From NCBI RefSeq assembly GCF_052113205.1, contig NZ_JBFRCU010000012.1, positions 1-64,000 of the forward strand: a stretch of DNA of 64,000 bases, in the 5' to 3' direction. The notes beneath the pieces were generated by a model. It did no database searches and was not told where the DNA came from. It saw only the letters and a program-made list of their open reading frames with translations. The DNA comes from Inquilinus sp052113205. GTDB taxonomy: Bacteria > Pseudomonadota > Alphaproteobacteria > DSM-16000 > Inquilinaceae. Of the stretch, positions 16,649 through 25,384 are shown in pieces (position 1 is the first letter of the stretch; each line of letters opens with the position of its first letter). A program made the translations under genes and the position numbers.

Positions 16649-17644
16649 ATGTATCTCGGAACGCAGAACGGGGTTCGAGACGACGACGACTACCGGGTCA
16701 TGGCCCAGCTCGGCGTCCGCCACCTCAACGACAACCCGCCCGGCAACCCGCATGACTGGTCGCTGGACGTGCTGCTGCGCCATCGCGAAAAGCTTGAGAG
16801 CTTCGGCCTGGTGCTCGACATGGTGCAACTGCCGCTCGGTTCCCGCCCGATCGAGCAGTCGGACAGTCCCGACATCCTGTCGGCGGGCCCGGACCGCGAC
16901 CGCCAGATCGACTCGATCTGCCGGCTGATCGAGAACTTGGCCAAGGCCGGGATTCCAGCCGCCAAGTACAACCTCAACATCATCGGCATCCCGCGCACGC
17001 CGGACGAGCCGGGGCGCGGCGGGTCGCTGAACGCCTCCTTCCGCTGGGACAAGGCCGACCACGACGCGCCGCCGACGGTGATCGGCACCCTGTCCGAGGA
17101 TGAGAACTGGGAGCGCATCGACTATTTCCTCGAGCGCGTGATCCCGGTCGCCACGGCGAACCGGATCCGGCTGGCCTGCCATCCGCACGACCCCTACACC
17201 CCGCCCGGCTATCGCGGCGTCACCCGGGTGCTGGGCACGGTCGAGGGGCTGAAGAAGTTCGTGCTGATGCGCGAGAGCCCCTATCACGGCCTCAACTTCT
17301 GCCAGGGCTCGATCGGTGAGATGCTCGAGAACCCGGGGAAGGAGATCGACGACGTGATCCGCTGGTTCGGCAGCCGCGGCAAGATCTTCAACGTCCATTT
17401 CCGCAACATCCGCGGCGGCAAGCTCTCCTTCATGGAGACGTTCCCGGATGAGGGCGACATGGACATGTGGCGGTCGATGAAGCTCTACGCCGAGCTCGGC
17501 TACCCCTACATGGTGATGCCGGATCATGTGCCGACCATCAGCGGCCGCGACCCGGAAGGCGTCGCCTTCGCCTTCTGCTACGGCTACATCGCCGCCCAGC
17601 TCCAGGCGCTGAGCGAGCTCTATCCGGGGTCCGTGACCCGCTGA
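16649..17644 (+). CDS. Mannonate dehydratase-family protein (UxuA-like)
   Basis: A 331-residue TIM-barrel enzyme of the UxuA family, which dehydrates D-mannonate to 2-keto-3-deoxygluconate using a divalent metal. Family signatures seen: LACHPHDPY (metal His), NFCQGSIGEM, KIFNVHFRNIRGG and MVMPDHVPTISG. It is somewhat shorter than classical UxuA. Start ATG 16649 has AGGGAGG upstream. The next gene follows in 34 bp and encodes a sugar-acid dehydratase. Because that neighbour does not use the UxuA product, the true substrate may be another sugar acid. Probably controlled by the upstream GntR protein through the palindrome at 16595. Confidence 0.85.
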   Translation: MYLGTQNGVRDDDDYRVMAQLGVRHLNDNPPGNPHDWSLDVLLRHREKLESFGLVLDMVQLPLGSRPIEQSDSPDILSAGPDRDRQIDSICRLIENLAKAGIPAAKYNLNIIGIPRTPDEPGRGGSLNASFRWDKADHDAPPTVIGTLSEDENWERIDYFLERVIPVATANRIRLACHPHDPYTPPGYRGVTRVLGTVEGLKKFVLMRESPYHGLNFCQGSIGEMLENPGKEIDDVIRWFGSRGKIFNVHFRNIRGGKLSFMETFPDEGDMDMWRSMKLYAELGYPYMVMPDHVPTISGRDPEGVAFAFCYGYIAAQLQALSELYPGSVTR

Positions 17645-17678
17645 TCCGACCGCCCGCCGATCCGACAACGAGGCCTTC

Positions 17679-18599
17679 ATGGATCCCCAGCAGCTCAAAG
17701 GGGCCCTGTCCGCAGGGCTCCTGTCCTTCCCCGTGACCCATTTCGATGCCGATTTCCGCTTCGACCGCGCCGGCTACGAGGCGCATGTCGGCTGGCTCGG
17801 CGGCTTCGACGCCGCGGTGCTGTTCGCCGCCGGCGGCACCGGCGAGTTCTTCTCGCTGACCCCGGCCGAGGTGCCGCAGGTGGTGCGCGCGGCGAAGGAC
17901 GCTGCCGGGTCCACGCCGATCGTCTCCGGCTGCGGCTACGGCACCCACACCGCGGTCGAGATCGCCCGGGCCGCCGAGGCGGCGGGGGCCGACGGCACCC
18001 TGCTGCTGCCGCCCTATCTGATGACGGCGGAGCAGGCGGGCCTCTACGCCCATGTCAAGGCGGTGTGCGACGCGGTCGGCATCGGCGTCATCGTCTACAA
18101 CCGCGACAATGCGGTGCTGTCGGCCGACACCATCGCCCGGCTGTGCGATGCCTGCCCGAACCTGGTCGGCTTCAAGGATGGCCACGGCCAGGTCGATCTG
18201 GTGCTGGAGATCACCCGCCGGATGGGCAGCCGCCTGGCCTATATCGGCGGCATGCCGACGCATGAGGTGTTCGCGGCCCCCTATTTCGCCGCCGGCGTGA
18301 CCACCTATTCCTCGGCCGTGTTCAACTTCGTGCCGGAGCTGGCGCAGCGCTTCTACCGCGCCCTGCGCGACGGCGACACGGCGACCACCGACGCGCTGCT
18401 GCGCGACTTCTACTATCCGCTGCTGGCGATCCGGAACCGCGGCAAGGGCTATGCCGTGTCGATCATCAAGGCCGGGCTGACCGTGCTCGGCCGCTCCGCC
18501 GGCCCGGTGCGCCCGCCGCTGACCGACCTGAAGCCGGAGGAGATGGCGCAGCTGCGCGACCTGCTGGCCCGGCACGCGGAGATCCTGGCGCCGGCCTGA
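17679..18599 (+). CDS. kdgD: 5-dehydro-4-deoxyglucarate dehydratase
   Basis: A 306-residue member of the dihydrodipicolinate synthase/N-acetylneuraminate lyase superfamily. The enzyme converts 5-keto-4-deoxyglucarate to 2-oxoglutarate semialdehyde with loss of water and CO2, in glucarate/galactarate/galacturonate oxidation. The family-specific stretch FPVTHFDADFRFDR and AAGGTGEFFSLTP are present. The Schiff-base Lys is K166 (VGFKDGHGQ) and the catalytic Tyr lies in VIVYNRDN. Cytoplasmic; co-directional with the mannonate dehydratase-like gene, 34 bp apart. No 2-oxoglutarate semialdehyde dehydrogenase is seen nearby. Confidence 0.88.
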   Translation: MDPQQLKGALSAGLLSFPVTHFDADFRFDRAGYEAHVGWLGGFDAAVLFAAGGTGEFFSLTPAEVPQVVRAAKDAAGSTPIVSGCGYGTHTAVEIARAAEAAGADGTLLLPPYLMTAEQAGLYAHVKAVCDAVGIGVIVYNRDNAVLSADTIARLCDACPNLVGFKDGHGQVDLVLEITRRMGSRLAYIGGMPTHEVFAAPYFAAGVTTYSSAVFNFVPELAQRFYRALRDGDTATTDALLRDFYYPLLAIRNRGKGYAVSIIKAGLTVLGRSAGPVRPPLTDLKPEEMAQLRDLLARHAEILAPA

Positions 18600-18645
18600 G
18601 GCGATCAGGTCCTCACGGAAGGACCGACGGCAATAGCGCTTTTCC

Positions 18646-18666
18646 GATAATGTAAACCGATCTACA
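18646..18666 (+). promoter_or_regulatory. LacI-type operator with -10-like box before the sugar ABC operon
   Basis: TGTAAACCGATCTACA at 18651-18666 is an even palindrome centred on CG (one arm mismatch). It matches 15 of 16 bases of the reverse complement of the site at 23006-23021. GATAAT (18646-18651) resembles a -10 box and abuts it, a geometry suited to repression. The nearest LacI gene is at 21941-22951. Confidence 0.7.
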
Positions 18667-18830
18667 CTTCCCTGTGACCCATCCAGAAGAGGGGGCAGGG
18701 AGGACGAGGTCCGGGCGCCAGGCACCGCGCGATCTCGGACGGTCGACGCCGGACGCCGCGGCCCATGCCGGCGTTTCCGCGGCCCTCCCATCTGATGCCC
18801 TGTCGGACGGATCAGAAGGGAGAGAACGCC

Positions 18831-20116
18831 ATGAGCCTCCTCCGGCCGCTCCTGCTCGCCGCGGTCTCCGTCGGCCTCGCTTTTGCTGCGCCCGCCCGGG
18901 CCGACACCGTCAGCCTGACCTTCCTGGTCGACAACGCCCCGTCCACGGTGAAGGTCGCCGAGACCCTGGCGACGGAGTTCACCGCCCGGAATCCCGACAT
19001 CGAGATCGAGGTCGAGACCCGGCCGGGCGGGGCGGAAGGCGACAACCTGATCAAGACCCGGCTGGCGACCGGCGACATGACCGATGTGTTCCTCTACAAT
19101 GCCGGGTCACTGTTCCACGCCATCAATCCGGAGCAGACCCTCGTCGATCTCACCGACGAGCCGTTCCAGGCCGACGTGCTCGACATCTTCAAGGGTGTGG
19201 TCAGCGCCAACGGCCGGGTCTACGGGGCGCCGATCCAGGGCGCCATGGGCGGCGGCATCCTCTACAACAAGAAGATCTACGCCACCCTCGGCCTGTCGGT
19301 GCCGAAGAGCTGGGCCGAGTTCATGAACAACAACGCGGCGATCAAGGCCAAGGGCGGCATTGCGCCGGTGATCCAGACCTTCAAGGACACCTGGACCTCG
19401 CAGCTCTTCGTGCTTGGCGATTTCTACAACGTGCTGAAAGCCGAGCCGGACTTCCTCGAGCGCTACACCGCCAACAAGGCGAAATTCGCCACCAGCCCCG
19501 CGGCCCTGAAAGGCTTCCAGCACCAGGAGGAAGTGTTCAAGGCGGGCTACCTCAACCCCGACTTCGCCTCCGCCACCTATGACGACGGCTGCGCATGATC
19601 GCCAAGGGCGAGGGCGCGCATTATCCGATGCTCACCAACGCCGTCGGCAACATCCGCGAAAACTACGGCGAGTTCATCGACGATGTCGGCTTCTTCGCCA
19701 TGCCGGGGGACGACCCGGACGCCAACGGCCTGACCACCTGGATGCTCGCGGGCATCTACATCCCGAAGAGCACCGAGCATCTCGACGAGGCCAGGAAGTT
19801 CGTCAACTTCATCGCCTCGAAGGAAGGATGCGAGGCGCAGACCAGGGCCATCGGCGCCACCGGCCCCTATTTCCTGAAGAGCTGCGTCCTGCCGGCGGAC
19901 ATCCCGCCGATCGTCTCCGATCTGCTCGGCTATTTCGGCAAGGACGGCGCCACTGCGCCGGCGCTGGAGTTCCTGTCGCCGATCAAGGGCCCGGCACTGG
20001 AGCAGATCACGGTCGAGGTCGGCTCCGGCATCCGCCCCGCCGCCGACGGCGCGGCGCTCTATGATGAGGACGTGCGCAAGCAGGCGCTGCAGCTTGGCCT
20101 GTCCGGCTGGGAGTGA
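18831..20116 (+). pseudogene. Sugar ABC transporter substrate-binding protein, frameshifted
   Basis: A family 1 extracellular sugar-binding protein split by an apparent one-base deletion near 19587-19589. The first frame (18831-19598, from MSLLRPLLLAAVSVG with a Sec signal ending ARA-DT) ends abnormally in ATYDDGCA. The second (from 19595) continues MIAKGEGAHYPMLTNAVGNIREN, the expected second lobe, to LGLSGWE. Adding one C would read ..DDGLRMIAKG.. and give about 428 residues, a normal family length. AGAAGGGAG precedes the ATG. Either a sequencing error, a real inactivation, or less likely reinitiation at the overlapping ATGA. The intact permeases downstream favour a recent or artefactual lesion. 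Confidence 0.8.
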
Positions 20117-21054
20117 TGCTGCCCGAAACCAGCCCGCCCGGCCCCGCCTCGTCGGCGGCCATGGCGCGACGCTCCCGCTCCTCCCCGTCCCGGCGCCGCC
20201 GCGGCAACGCTTATCCGCTGTGGTTCCACCTGCCCGCCGCGATCGTCTTCGGCACGCTGTTCCTGGTGCCGACCCTGGCGTCGCTGTTCTTCAGCCTGAC
20301 GCGGTGGACGCTGTTCAGCTACGCCTTCATCGGGCTCGACAACTTCCGGCAGTTCTTCCGCGAGCCGTTCCTGTTCCAGGGCATTACCAACACGCTGATC
20401 TACGCCGCTGTCACCTCGGGCCTCAAGGTGGTGCTGGGGCTGCTGCTCGGGCTGTTGCTGACGGCGCCGATCTTCGGGCGCGACCTGCTGCGGGCGATCG
20501 TCTTCTTCCCCGTCCTGGTCTCGACCATCGGGGTCGGCATCGCCTTCTCGGTGATGATGCATCCCACCAGGGGGCTGATCAATGTGGGGCTGTCGCTGTT
20601 CGGGCTGCAGGGGCCGGCCTGGCTCACCGACCCCGACCTGGCGCTGCTGTCGGTGGCCCTGGTCGATGTGTGGAAGGGCGTTGGCCTGGCCACGGTCATC
20701 TATATCGCCGGCCTGGTCTCGATCCCACGGGACTACCACGAGGCGGCGAAGATCGACGGCGCCGGCCCGTTCGACCGCTTCCGCCACATCACCCTGCCGC
20801 TGATCCGCCCGGCGACGGCCACCGTGATCATCCTGTCCTTCATCGGCGGCCTGCGGTCCTTCGACCTGATCTGGGCGATGACGAGCGGCGGGCCGGGCTT
20901 CACCTCCGACGTGATCGCCTCGGTCATCTACAAGCAGTACCAGGCCGGCTTCTACGGCCTCTCCACCGCCGGCAACGTGGTGCTGTTCCTGCTGGTGGCG
21001 CTGCTGGTCGTGCCGCTGTCGCTGTACCTCAACCGCCGGGAGGTCGAGGCATGA
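20116..21054 (+). CDS. Sugar ABC transporter permease (MalF/UgpA type)
   Basis: A 312-residue permease of the carbohydrate-uptake family 1. After a basic N-terminus come about six membrane spans, the first being WFHLPAAIVFGTLFLVPTLASLFF. The coupling EAA loop is YHEAAKIDGAGPFDRFRHITLPLI. ATG 20116 shares bases with the upstream TGA; GTG 20113 is an alternative. It forms a heterodimer with the next permease. No dedicated ATPase gene is adjacent, so the transporter probably uses a shared MsmX/UgpC-type ATPase encoded elsewhere. Confidence 0.92.
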   Translation: MLPETSPPGPASSAAMARRSRSSPSRRRRGNAYPLWFHLPAAIVFGTLFLVPTLASLFFSLTRWTLFSYAFIGLDNFRQFFREPFLFQGITNTLIYAAVTSGLKVVLGLLLGLLLTAPIFGRDLLRAIVFFPVLVSTIGVGIAFSVMMHPTRGLINVGLSLFGLQGPAWLTDPDLALLSVALVDVWKGVGLATVIYIAGLVSIPRDYHEAAKIDGAGPFDRFRHITLPLIRPATATVIILSFIGGLRSFDLIWAMTSGGPGFTSDVIASVIYKQYQAGFYGLSTAGNVVLFLLVALLVVPLSLYLNRREVEA

Positions 21055-21878
21055 GCCGGGCCCGCTACTATGGCTGGGGCATCGCGGCGCTGCTGGTCTC
21101 GGCCCTCGTCTTCCTCGTGCCCTTCGCCTTCATCGTGGTGACGGCGCTGAAGGACAAGCAGGAGGCCGCGCTGCTGCAGTTCACCTGGCCGGAGACGATC
21201 CGGCTCTGGGACAACATCCGCGAGGTGGTGTCGACGCGGAACCACATGCTGCTGACCGCCTTCGTCAACAGCACCATCTTGATGGTCGCCAGCGTGACGC
21301 TCCTGGTGGTCTTCGCCGCCATGGTCGGCTTCGTGCTGCAGCGGCGGCTGTCGCGCTGGAACGGGGTGATCAACCTCCTCGTCTTGACCGGGCTGATCAT
21401 GCCGCCGGCGGTGGTGCCGACGATCTGGGTGATGCAGTCGCTCGGGTTGTTCAAGACGCTGTCGGGCCTGATCCTGATCGAGGTCGCCTACGGCCTGTCC
21501 TTCTCGATCCTGCTGTTCCGCGCCTTTATTGCGACGATCCCGCGCGACCTGGACGAGGCGGCGATCATCGACGGCGCCAGGCCGCTGCAGCTGTTCTTCC
21601 GGGTCATCCTGCCGCTGCTGAAGCCGGTCGTCGTCACCACCATCGTCGTGCAGTCGGTCGCGATCTTCAACGACTTCACCAACCCGCTCTACTACCTGCC
21701 GGGGGCGCAGAACGCGACGGTGCAACTGACGCTCTACAATTTCCAGAGCCAGTTCAACACGTCGTTCAACCTGCTGTTCATGAACATCCTGATCATCACC
21801 ATCCCGCCTTTGGTGATGTTCCTGTTCTTCAACCGGCAGATCGTCGAGGGCATGACTTCGGGGGCCGTCAAAGGCTGA
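21051..21878 (+). CDS. Sugar ABC transporter permease (MalG/UgpE type)
   Basis: A 275-residue permease: N-terminal span (GWGIAALLVSALVFLVPFAFIVVTAL), extracytoplasmic loop, further spans and the EAA coupling loop IPRDLDEAAIIDGARPLQLFFRVILPLL. The C-terminus FFNRQIVEGMTSGAVKG is the typical MalG-family ending. It overlaps the preceding permease by 4 bases (ATGA). Together with the binding protein and a presumed shared ATPase it imports an oligosaccharide, plausibly the rhamnoside cleaved by the nearby GH78 enzyme since both promoters carry the same operator. Confidence 0.93.
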   Translation: MSRARYYGWGIAALLVSALVFLVPFAFIVVTALKDKQEAALLQFTWPETIRLWDNIREVVSTRNHMLLTAFVNSTILMVASVTLLVVFAAMVGFVLQRRLSRWNGVINLLVLTGLIMPPAVVPTIWVMQSLGLFKTLSGLILIEVAYGLSFSILLFRAFIATIPRDLDEAAIIDGARPLQLFFRVILPLLKPVVVTTIVVQSVAIFNDFTNPLYYLPGAQNATVQLTLYNFQSQFNTSFNLLFMNILIITIPPLVMFLFFNRQIVEGMTSGAVKG

Positions 21879-21940
21879 CCAGTTGTCCGGACGCGCGCGC
21901 CGGAATAGACCGATGCGTGCTGCCGTGCGGGGATCGTCGA

Positions 21941-22951
21941 TTGAGCAAGCGTGCCACCATCCAGGATGTCGCCGACCGGGCCGGGGTCTCGCGCGCCGCC
22001 GTGTCGAAAGTGCTGCGCAACGCCTACGGCCTGTCCGACGAGATGCGCCGCCGGGTCGAGGCGGCGATGCGCGAGCTGGCCTACCGGCCGCAGATGGCGG
22101 CGCGGGGCCTGCGCGGGTCGACCGACACGCTCGGCGTCCTGATGTCGGACATCCGCAACCCGTTCTTCCCGGACATCTTCGACGGCGTCGTCGCCCGGCT
22201 GAAACAGACGAAGTACCAGCCGCTGCTGGGTGTCCGCCCCTCGGCCGACGCGACCGAGCGCAGCCTGATCGAGACCATGCTCGACCGCAATCTGGATGGG
22301 CTGGTCATGATCGGGCCGCATCTCGAGCGCGACTATCTGGTCGAGGTCGCGCGGGACGTGCCGGTCGTGGTGATCGGATGGCACGACAGCGGCGGCGGCT
22401 TCGACACCGTCAACAACGACGACCGCGCCGGCGCCGCCGCCGTGGTCGACCATCTGGTCGCGGCGGGCCACCGCCGCATCGGCTTCCTCGGCCTCGAGGA
22501 AAGCGGCGCCCGCGGGACCAATTCCGCGACCGTGCGCCGCGAAAGCTATATCGAGGCCATGGCGTGCCACGGCCTGGAGGCCACCATCGTCGACAGCCGG
22601 TGGAGCCCCGATTCTCTGCATGAACGCGACCTCGCCGCCGGATGGCTGGCGCGGCCGGATCGGCCGACGGCGATCTTCGCCTGGACCGACAAGGTGGCCA
22701 TCGCCGTGCTGGCGGCGGCGGACCAGCTCGGCCTGCGCGTGCCGGACGACCTCGCCGTCGTCGGCTACGACAATTCCTGGGTCGCGGGCCTGCTGCAGAT
22801 CTCGCTGACATCGGTCGACCAGGACGCGGTCACGCTGGGGCGGAAGGCGACGGATCTGTTAATCGACCGGATCGATGGGCGGCGGAGCGAGATCCACGCC
22901 GTGACGGAGCCTCGACTGATCGTGCGCCGATCCACCAATTCCGATCGGTAG
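21941..22951 (+). CDS. LacI-family transcriptional regulator
   Basis: A 336-residue repressor. The N-terminal helix-turn-helix and hinge read ATIQDVADRAGVSRAAVSKVLR, then YRPQMAARGLRGS. The rest is a periplasmic-binding-protein-like sensor domain (LGVLMSDIRNPFFPDIFDGV, VNNDDRAGAAAVVDHLVAAGHRRIGF, DDLAVVGYDNS). I prefer the TTG at 21941 with GGGGAT upstream, which places the HTH at the usual distance from the N-terminus; GTG at 21917 is an alternative. It lies between the sugar ABC operon and the rhamnosidase, both preceded by a matching 16-bp operator, so it probably controls both. Confidence 0.92.
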   Translation: MSKRATIQDVADRAGVSRAAVSKVLRNAYGLSDEMRRRVEAAMRELAYRPQMAARGLRGSTDTLGVLMSDIRNPFFPDIFDGVVARLKQTKYQPLLGVRPSADATERSLIETMLDRNLDGLVMIGPHLERDYLVEVARDVPVVVIGWHDSGGGFDTVNNDDRAGAAAVVDHLVAAGHRRIGFLGLEESGARGTNSATVRRESYIEAMACHGLEATIVDSRWSPDSLHERDLAAGWLARPDRPTAIFAWTDKVAIAVLAAADQLGLRVPDDLAVVGYDNSWVAGLLQISLTSVDQDAVTLGRKATDLLIDRIDGRRSEIHAVTEPRLIVRRSTNSDR

Positions 22952-23005
22952 CGGGCGCGGAAGCCTGATTTCCGGTTGCGCCGGCCAAGGGAATGGTGAA
23001 GCATG

Positions 23006-23021
23006 TGTAGATCGGTCTACA
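23006..23021 (+). promoter_or_regulatory. LacI-type operator upstream of the rhamnosidase
   Basis: TGTAGA-TCGG-TCTACA: perfect 6-bp arms around a CG centre, 26 bases before the rhamnosidase ATG. The reverse complement matches the site at 18651-18666 at 15 of 16 positions. Confidence 0.75.
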
Positions 23022-23047
23022 AATGCCAGGCTCAGGGGAGGAGCGAG

Positions 23048-25372
23048 ATGACGACAGAGGCAACAGCCCTTCGGCGTCGGCGCTGGGATGCCGAGATGAT
23101 CGCGCCCCGGGCGGACCAGGGAGAGGGCGGGCCGGCGAGCTTCGTGGCGCGCGGCTTCGACCTCGCCACCGTTCCGGCCGAGGCCACCCTGTTCGTCTCG
23201 GCACTCGGCCTCTATCGCTGCTTCGTCAATGGCGAGCGCGTCGGGCACGATCTGCTGACGCCGGGCTGGACCTGCTATGACGATCGTATCGCCTACCAAG
23301 CCTATGACGTTGCGCCGCTGCTGCGGCCCGGCGAGAACCGGATCGAGATCTGGCTCGCCGATGGCTGGTATCGCTCGCCGATCATGTGGGGGGAGAAGCC
23401 GATCCGGAACTGCTGGGGCGACCGGGTGGCGGCGATCGCCGAGGTGGCCGGGCCGGAGGGAATCCTTCTACGCACCGATGCAGCCTGGGTCAGTGGCGAG
23501 CTGCCGGTCCGGAAGTCCGGTATCTATTTCGGCGAGACCTACGACGCCCGACGCGAAGCCCTGGCCGATAGCCACGGCGTCGAGGTGCTGGCCTTCGACA
23601 CGGCTCTTCTCGTCGCCCATGAGACGGCGCCGGTCCGCGAGTTGCCGCCGCTGGCACCGGTGGCGTCCTGGACCGACGCCGAGGGCCGCACGGTCTACGA
23701 TTTCGGCCAGAATGTCGCCGGCTATGTGCGCACCACCCTCCGCGGCCGTGCCGGGGCGGAGGTGCGGGTGGAGCATTCCGAGGTGCTCGGCCCGGACCGG
23801 CATTTCGACAACCGCAACTATCGGCGGGCCGAGGCCGAGACCCGCTACACGCTGAAGGGCGGCGATGCCGAGACCTATGCGCCGCACTTCACCTTCCACG
23901 GCTTCCGCTATGCGCGGGTGACGGTCACCGGCGAAGCGGTGGTCGAGGCGATCCGGTCGATCCCGATCTCCTCGGTGCCTGACCCCGCGGGCGGCTTCGC
24001 CTCGGGCCATCCGCTGGTCGACCGGCTGGTGCAGAACACGATCTGGTCGCAGCGCGCGAATTTCATCGAGGTGCCGACCGACTGCCCGCAGCGCGACGAG
24101 CGGCTGGGCTGGACCGGCGACGCCCAGGTCTTCGCCGGCACGGCCTGCTGGCTCGCCGACAGCCATTCCTTCCTGCGCAAATACCTGCGCGACGTCGTGG
24201 CGGACCAGCGCGAGGACGGCGCGGTGCCGCATGTCTCGCCCGACCCGACGCGGCTGCATCCGCACCATTTCCCCGGCTTCTTCGGATCGACCGGCTGGGG
24301 CGACGCGATCGTGGTCATCCCCTGGGTGCTGTACACCCATTATGCCGACCGCGACGTGCTGGCCGAATGCCTGCCCGCGATGGTCAAGTGGGTCGACTTC
24401 GTGTGGTCGATCTCCGACGGCCCGGTGGTGCGCCCGCCGTCGCATTGGGGCGAGCGCGGCTTCACCTTCGGCGACTGGCTGCAGCCGGTCGGCGACAACC
24501 GCAAGCCGCGGCCGACCATCGCCGACGATTGCGCGGCGACGATCTACCATTTCATCTCGACCGACCTGCTCGCCCGCATCGCCGGCGTCCTGGGCGAAGC
24601 GGACCTCTCAGCGCGGATGCGGCAGCGGGCGGAGGCGATCCGGGCCGCGTTCGTGCATGAGTTCATCGCGCCATCCGGCCGGCTGGCGCACAACGACCAG
24701 ACCTCCTACGCGCTCGCCTTCCTGTACGACCTGGTGCCGGAGCCGCAGCGCGAGGCGGCGAAGGGCTATTTCCGGCAGATTGTCATCGACGCCGACCACA
24801 AGATCGGCACCGGCTTTATCGGCACGCCGGCGCTGCTGCCGGCCCTGACCAAGCTCGGTCTCGACGACGTGGCGGCGAAGGTGTTCCTGCAGCCGGAGGT
24901 GCCGGGCTGGCTGTACCAGGTAGCGCAGGGCGCGACGACGATCTGGGAGCGCTGGGACGCCATGGCGCCCGACGGCTCGATCTACGAGCCCAGCATGAAC
25001 AGCTACAATCACTACGCCTATGGCGCCGTATGCCAGTGGCTGTTCGAGAGCGTCGCCGGCCTGGCGCCCGACCCCGGGGCGCCGGGCTTCGTCCGTGTCC
25101 TCGTCGACCCGGCGCCGATCCCCACCCTGTCGTCGGTCTCGGCCTTCCACGACGTCCGGCAGGGCCGGATCGAGGCGTCCTGGTCCTGCGAAGGCCGGCG
25201 GGTGGTCTACACGCTCACGTTGCCCGAGGGCTGCGAGGGGCGTTTCCGTCCCGGCCCGCGCCACGGCGACCCGCGGCTCGGCGACGCGCCGGTCCGGGGC
25301 GAGGCGATCCTGCCGCCCGGCACCCACACCCTGACCTTCCTGCTGCCGGACGGGAGCGGACCGTCCGGCTGA
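23048..25372 (+). CDS. Alpha-L-rhamnosidase, glycoside hydrolase family 78
   Basis: A 774-residue GH78 enzyme releasing terminal alpha-L-rhamnose from glycosides or oligosaccharides. An N-terminal beta-sandwich region (VSALGLYRCFVNGERVG, FVSALG to YDFGQNVAGYVR) precedes the (alpha/alpha)6-barrel domain. The barrel has the family signature PTDCPQRDERLGWTGDAQ near residues 344-361 with the catalytic acid cluster, and WERWDAMAPDGS and MNSYNHYAYGAV later. A C-terminal sandwich ends the protein. There is no signal peptide, so it is cytoplasmic and acts on imported oligosaccharide. I chose ATG 23048 because GGGGAGGAG precedes it; a frame from 23003 would start inside the operator. Shares its operator with the upstream sugar transporter. 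Confidence 0.93.
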   Translation: MTTEATALRRRRWDAEMIAPRADQGEGGPASFVARGFDLATVPAEATLFVSALGLYRCFVNGERVGHDLLTPGWTCYDDRIAYQAYDVAPLLRPGENRIEIWLADGWYRSPIMWGEKPIRNCWGDRVAAIAEVAGPEGILLRTDAAWVSGELPVRKSGIYFGETYDARREALADSHGVEVLAFDTALLVAHETAPVRELPPLAPVASWTDAEGRTVYDFGQNVAGYVRTTLRGRAGAEVRVEHSEVLGPDRHFDNRNYRRAEAETRYTLKGGDAETYAPHFTFHGFRYARVTVTGEAVVEAIRSIPISSVPDPAGGFASGHPLVDRLVQNTIWSQRANFIEVPTDCPQRDERLGWTGDAQVFAGTACWLADSHSFLRKYLRDVVADQREDGAVPHVSPDPTRLHPHHFPGFFGSTGWGDAIVVIPWVLYTHYADRDVLAECLPAMVKWVDFVWSISDGPVVRPPSHWGERGFTFGDWLQPVGDNRKPRPTIADDCAATIYHFISTDLLARIAGVLGEADLSARMRQRAEAIRAAFVHEFIAPSGRLAHNDQTSYALAFLYDLVPEPQREAAKGYFRQIVIDADHKIGTGFIGTPALLPALTKLGLDDVAAKVFLQPEVPGWLYQVAQGATTIWERWDAMAPDGSIYEPSMNSYNHYAYGAVCQWLFESVAGLAPDPGAPGFVRVLVDPAPIPTLSSVSAFHDVRQGRIEASWSCEGRRVVYTLTLPEGCEGRFRPGPRHGDPRLGDAPVRGEAILPPGTHTLTFLLPDGSGPSG

Positions 25373-25384
25373 CCGCGCGGCGCT

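Noticed and set aside
19595..20116. Separate small gene with its own ATG
   Set aside because: Its protein is the second lobe of the upstream binding protein; a one-base indel explains the break better than a real split gene, so it is included in the frameshifted feature.
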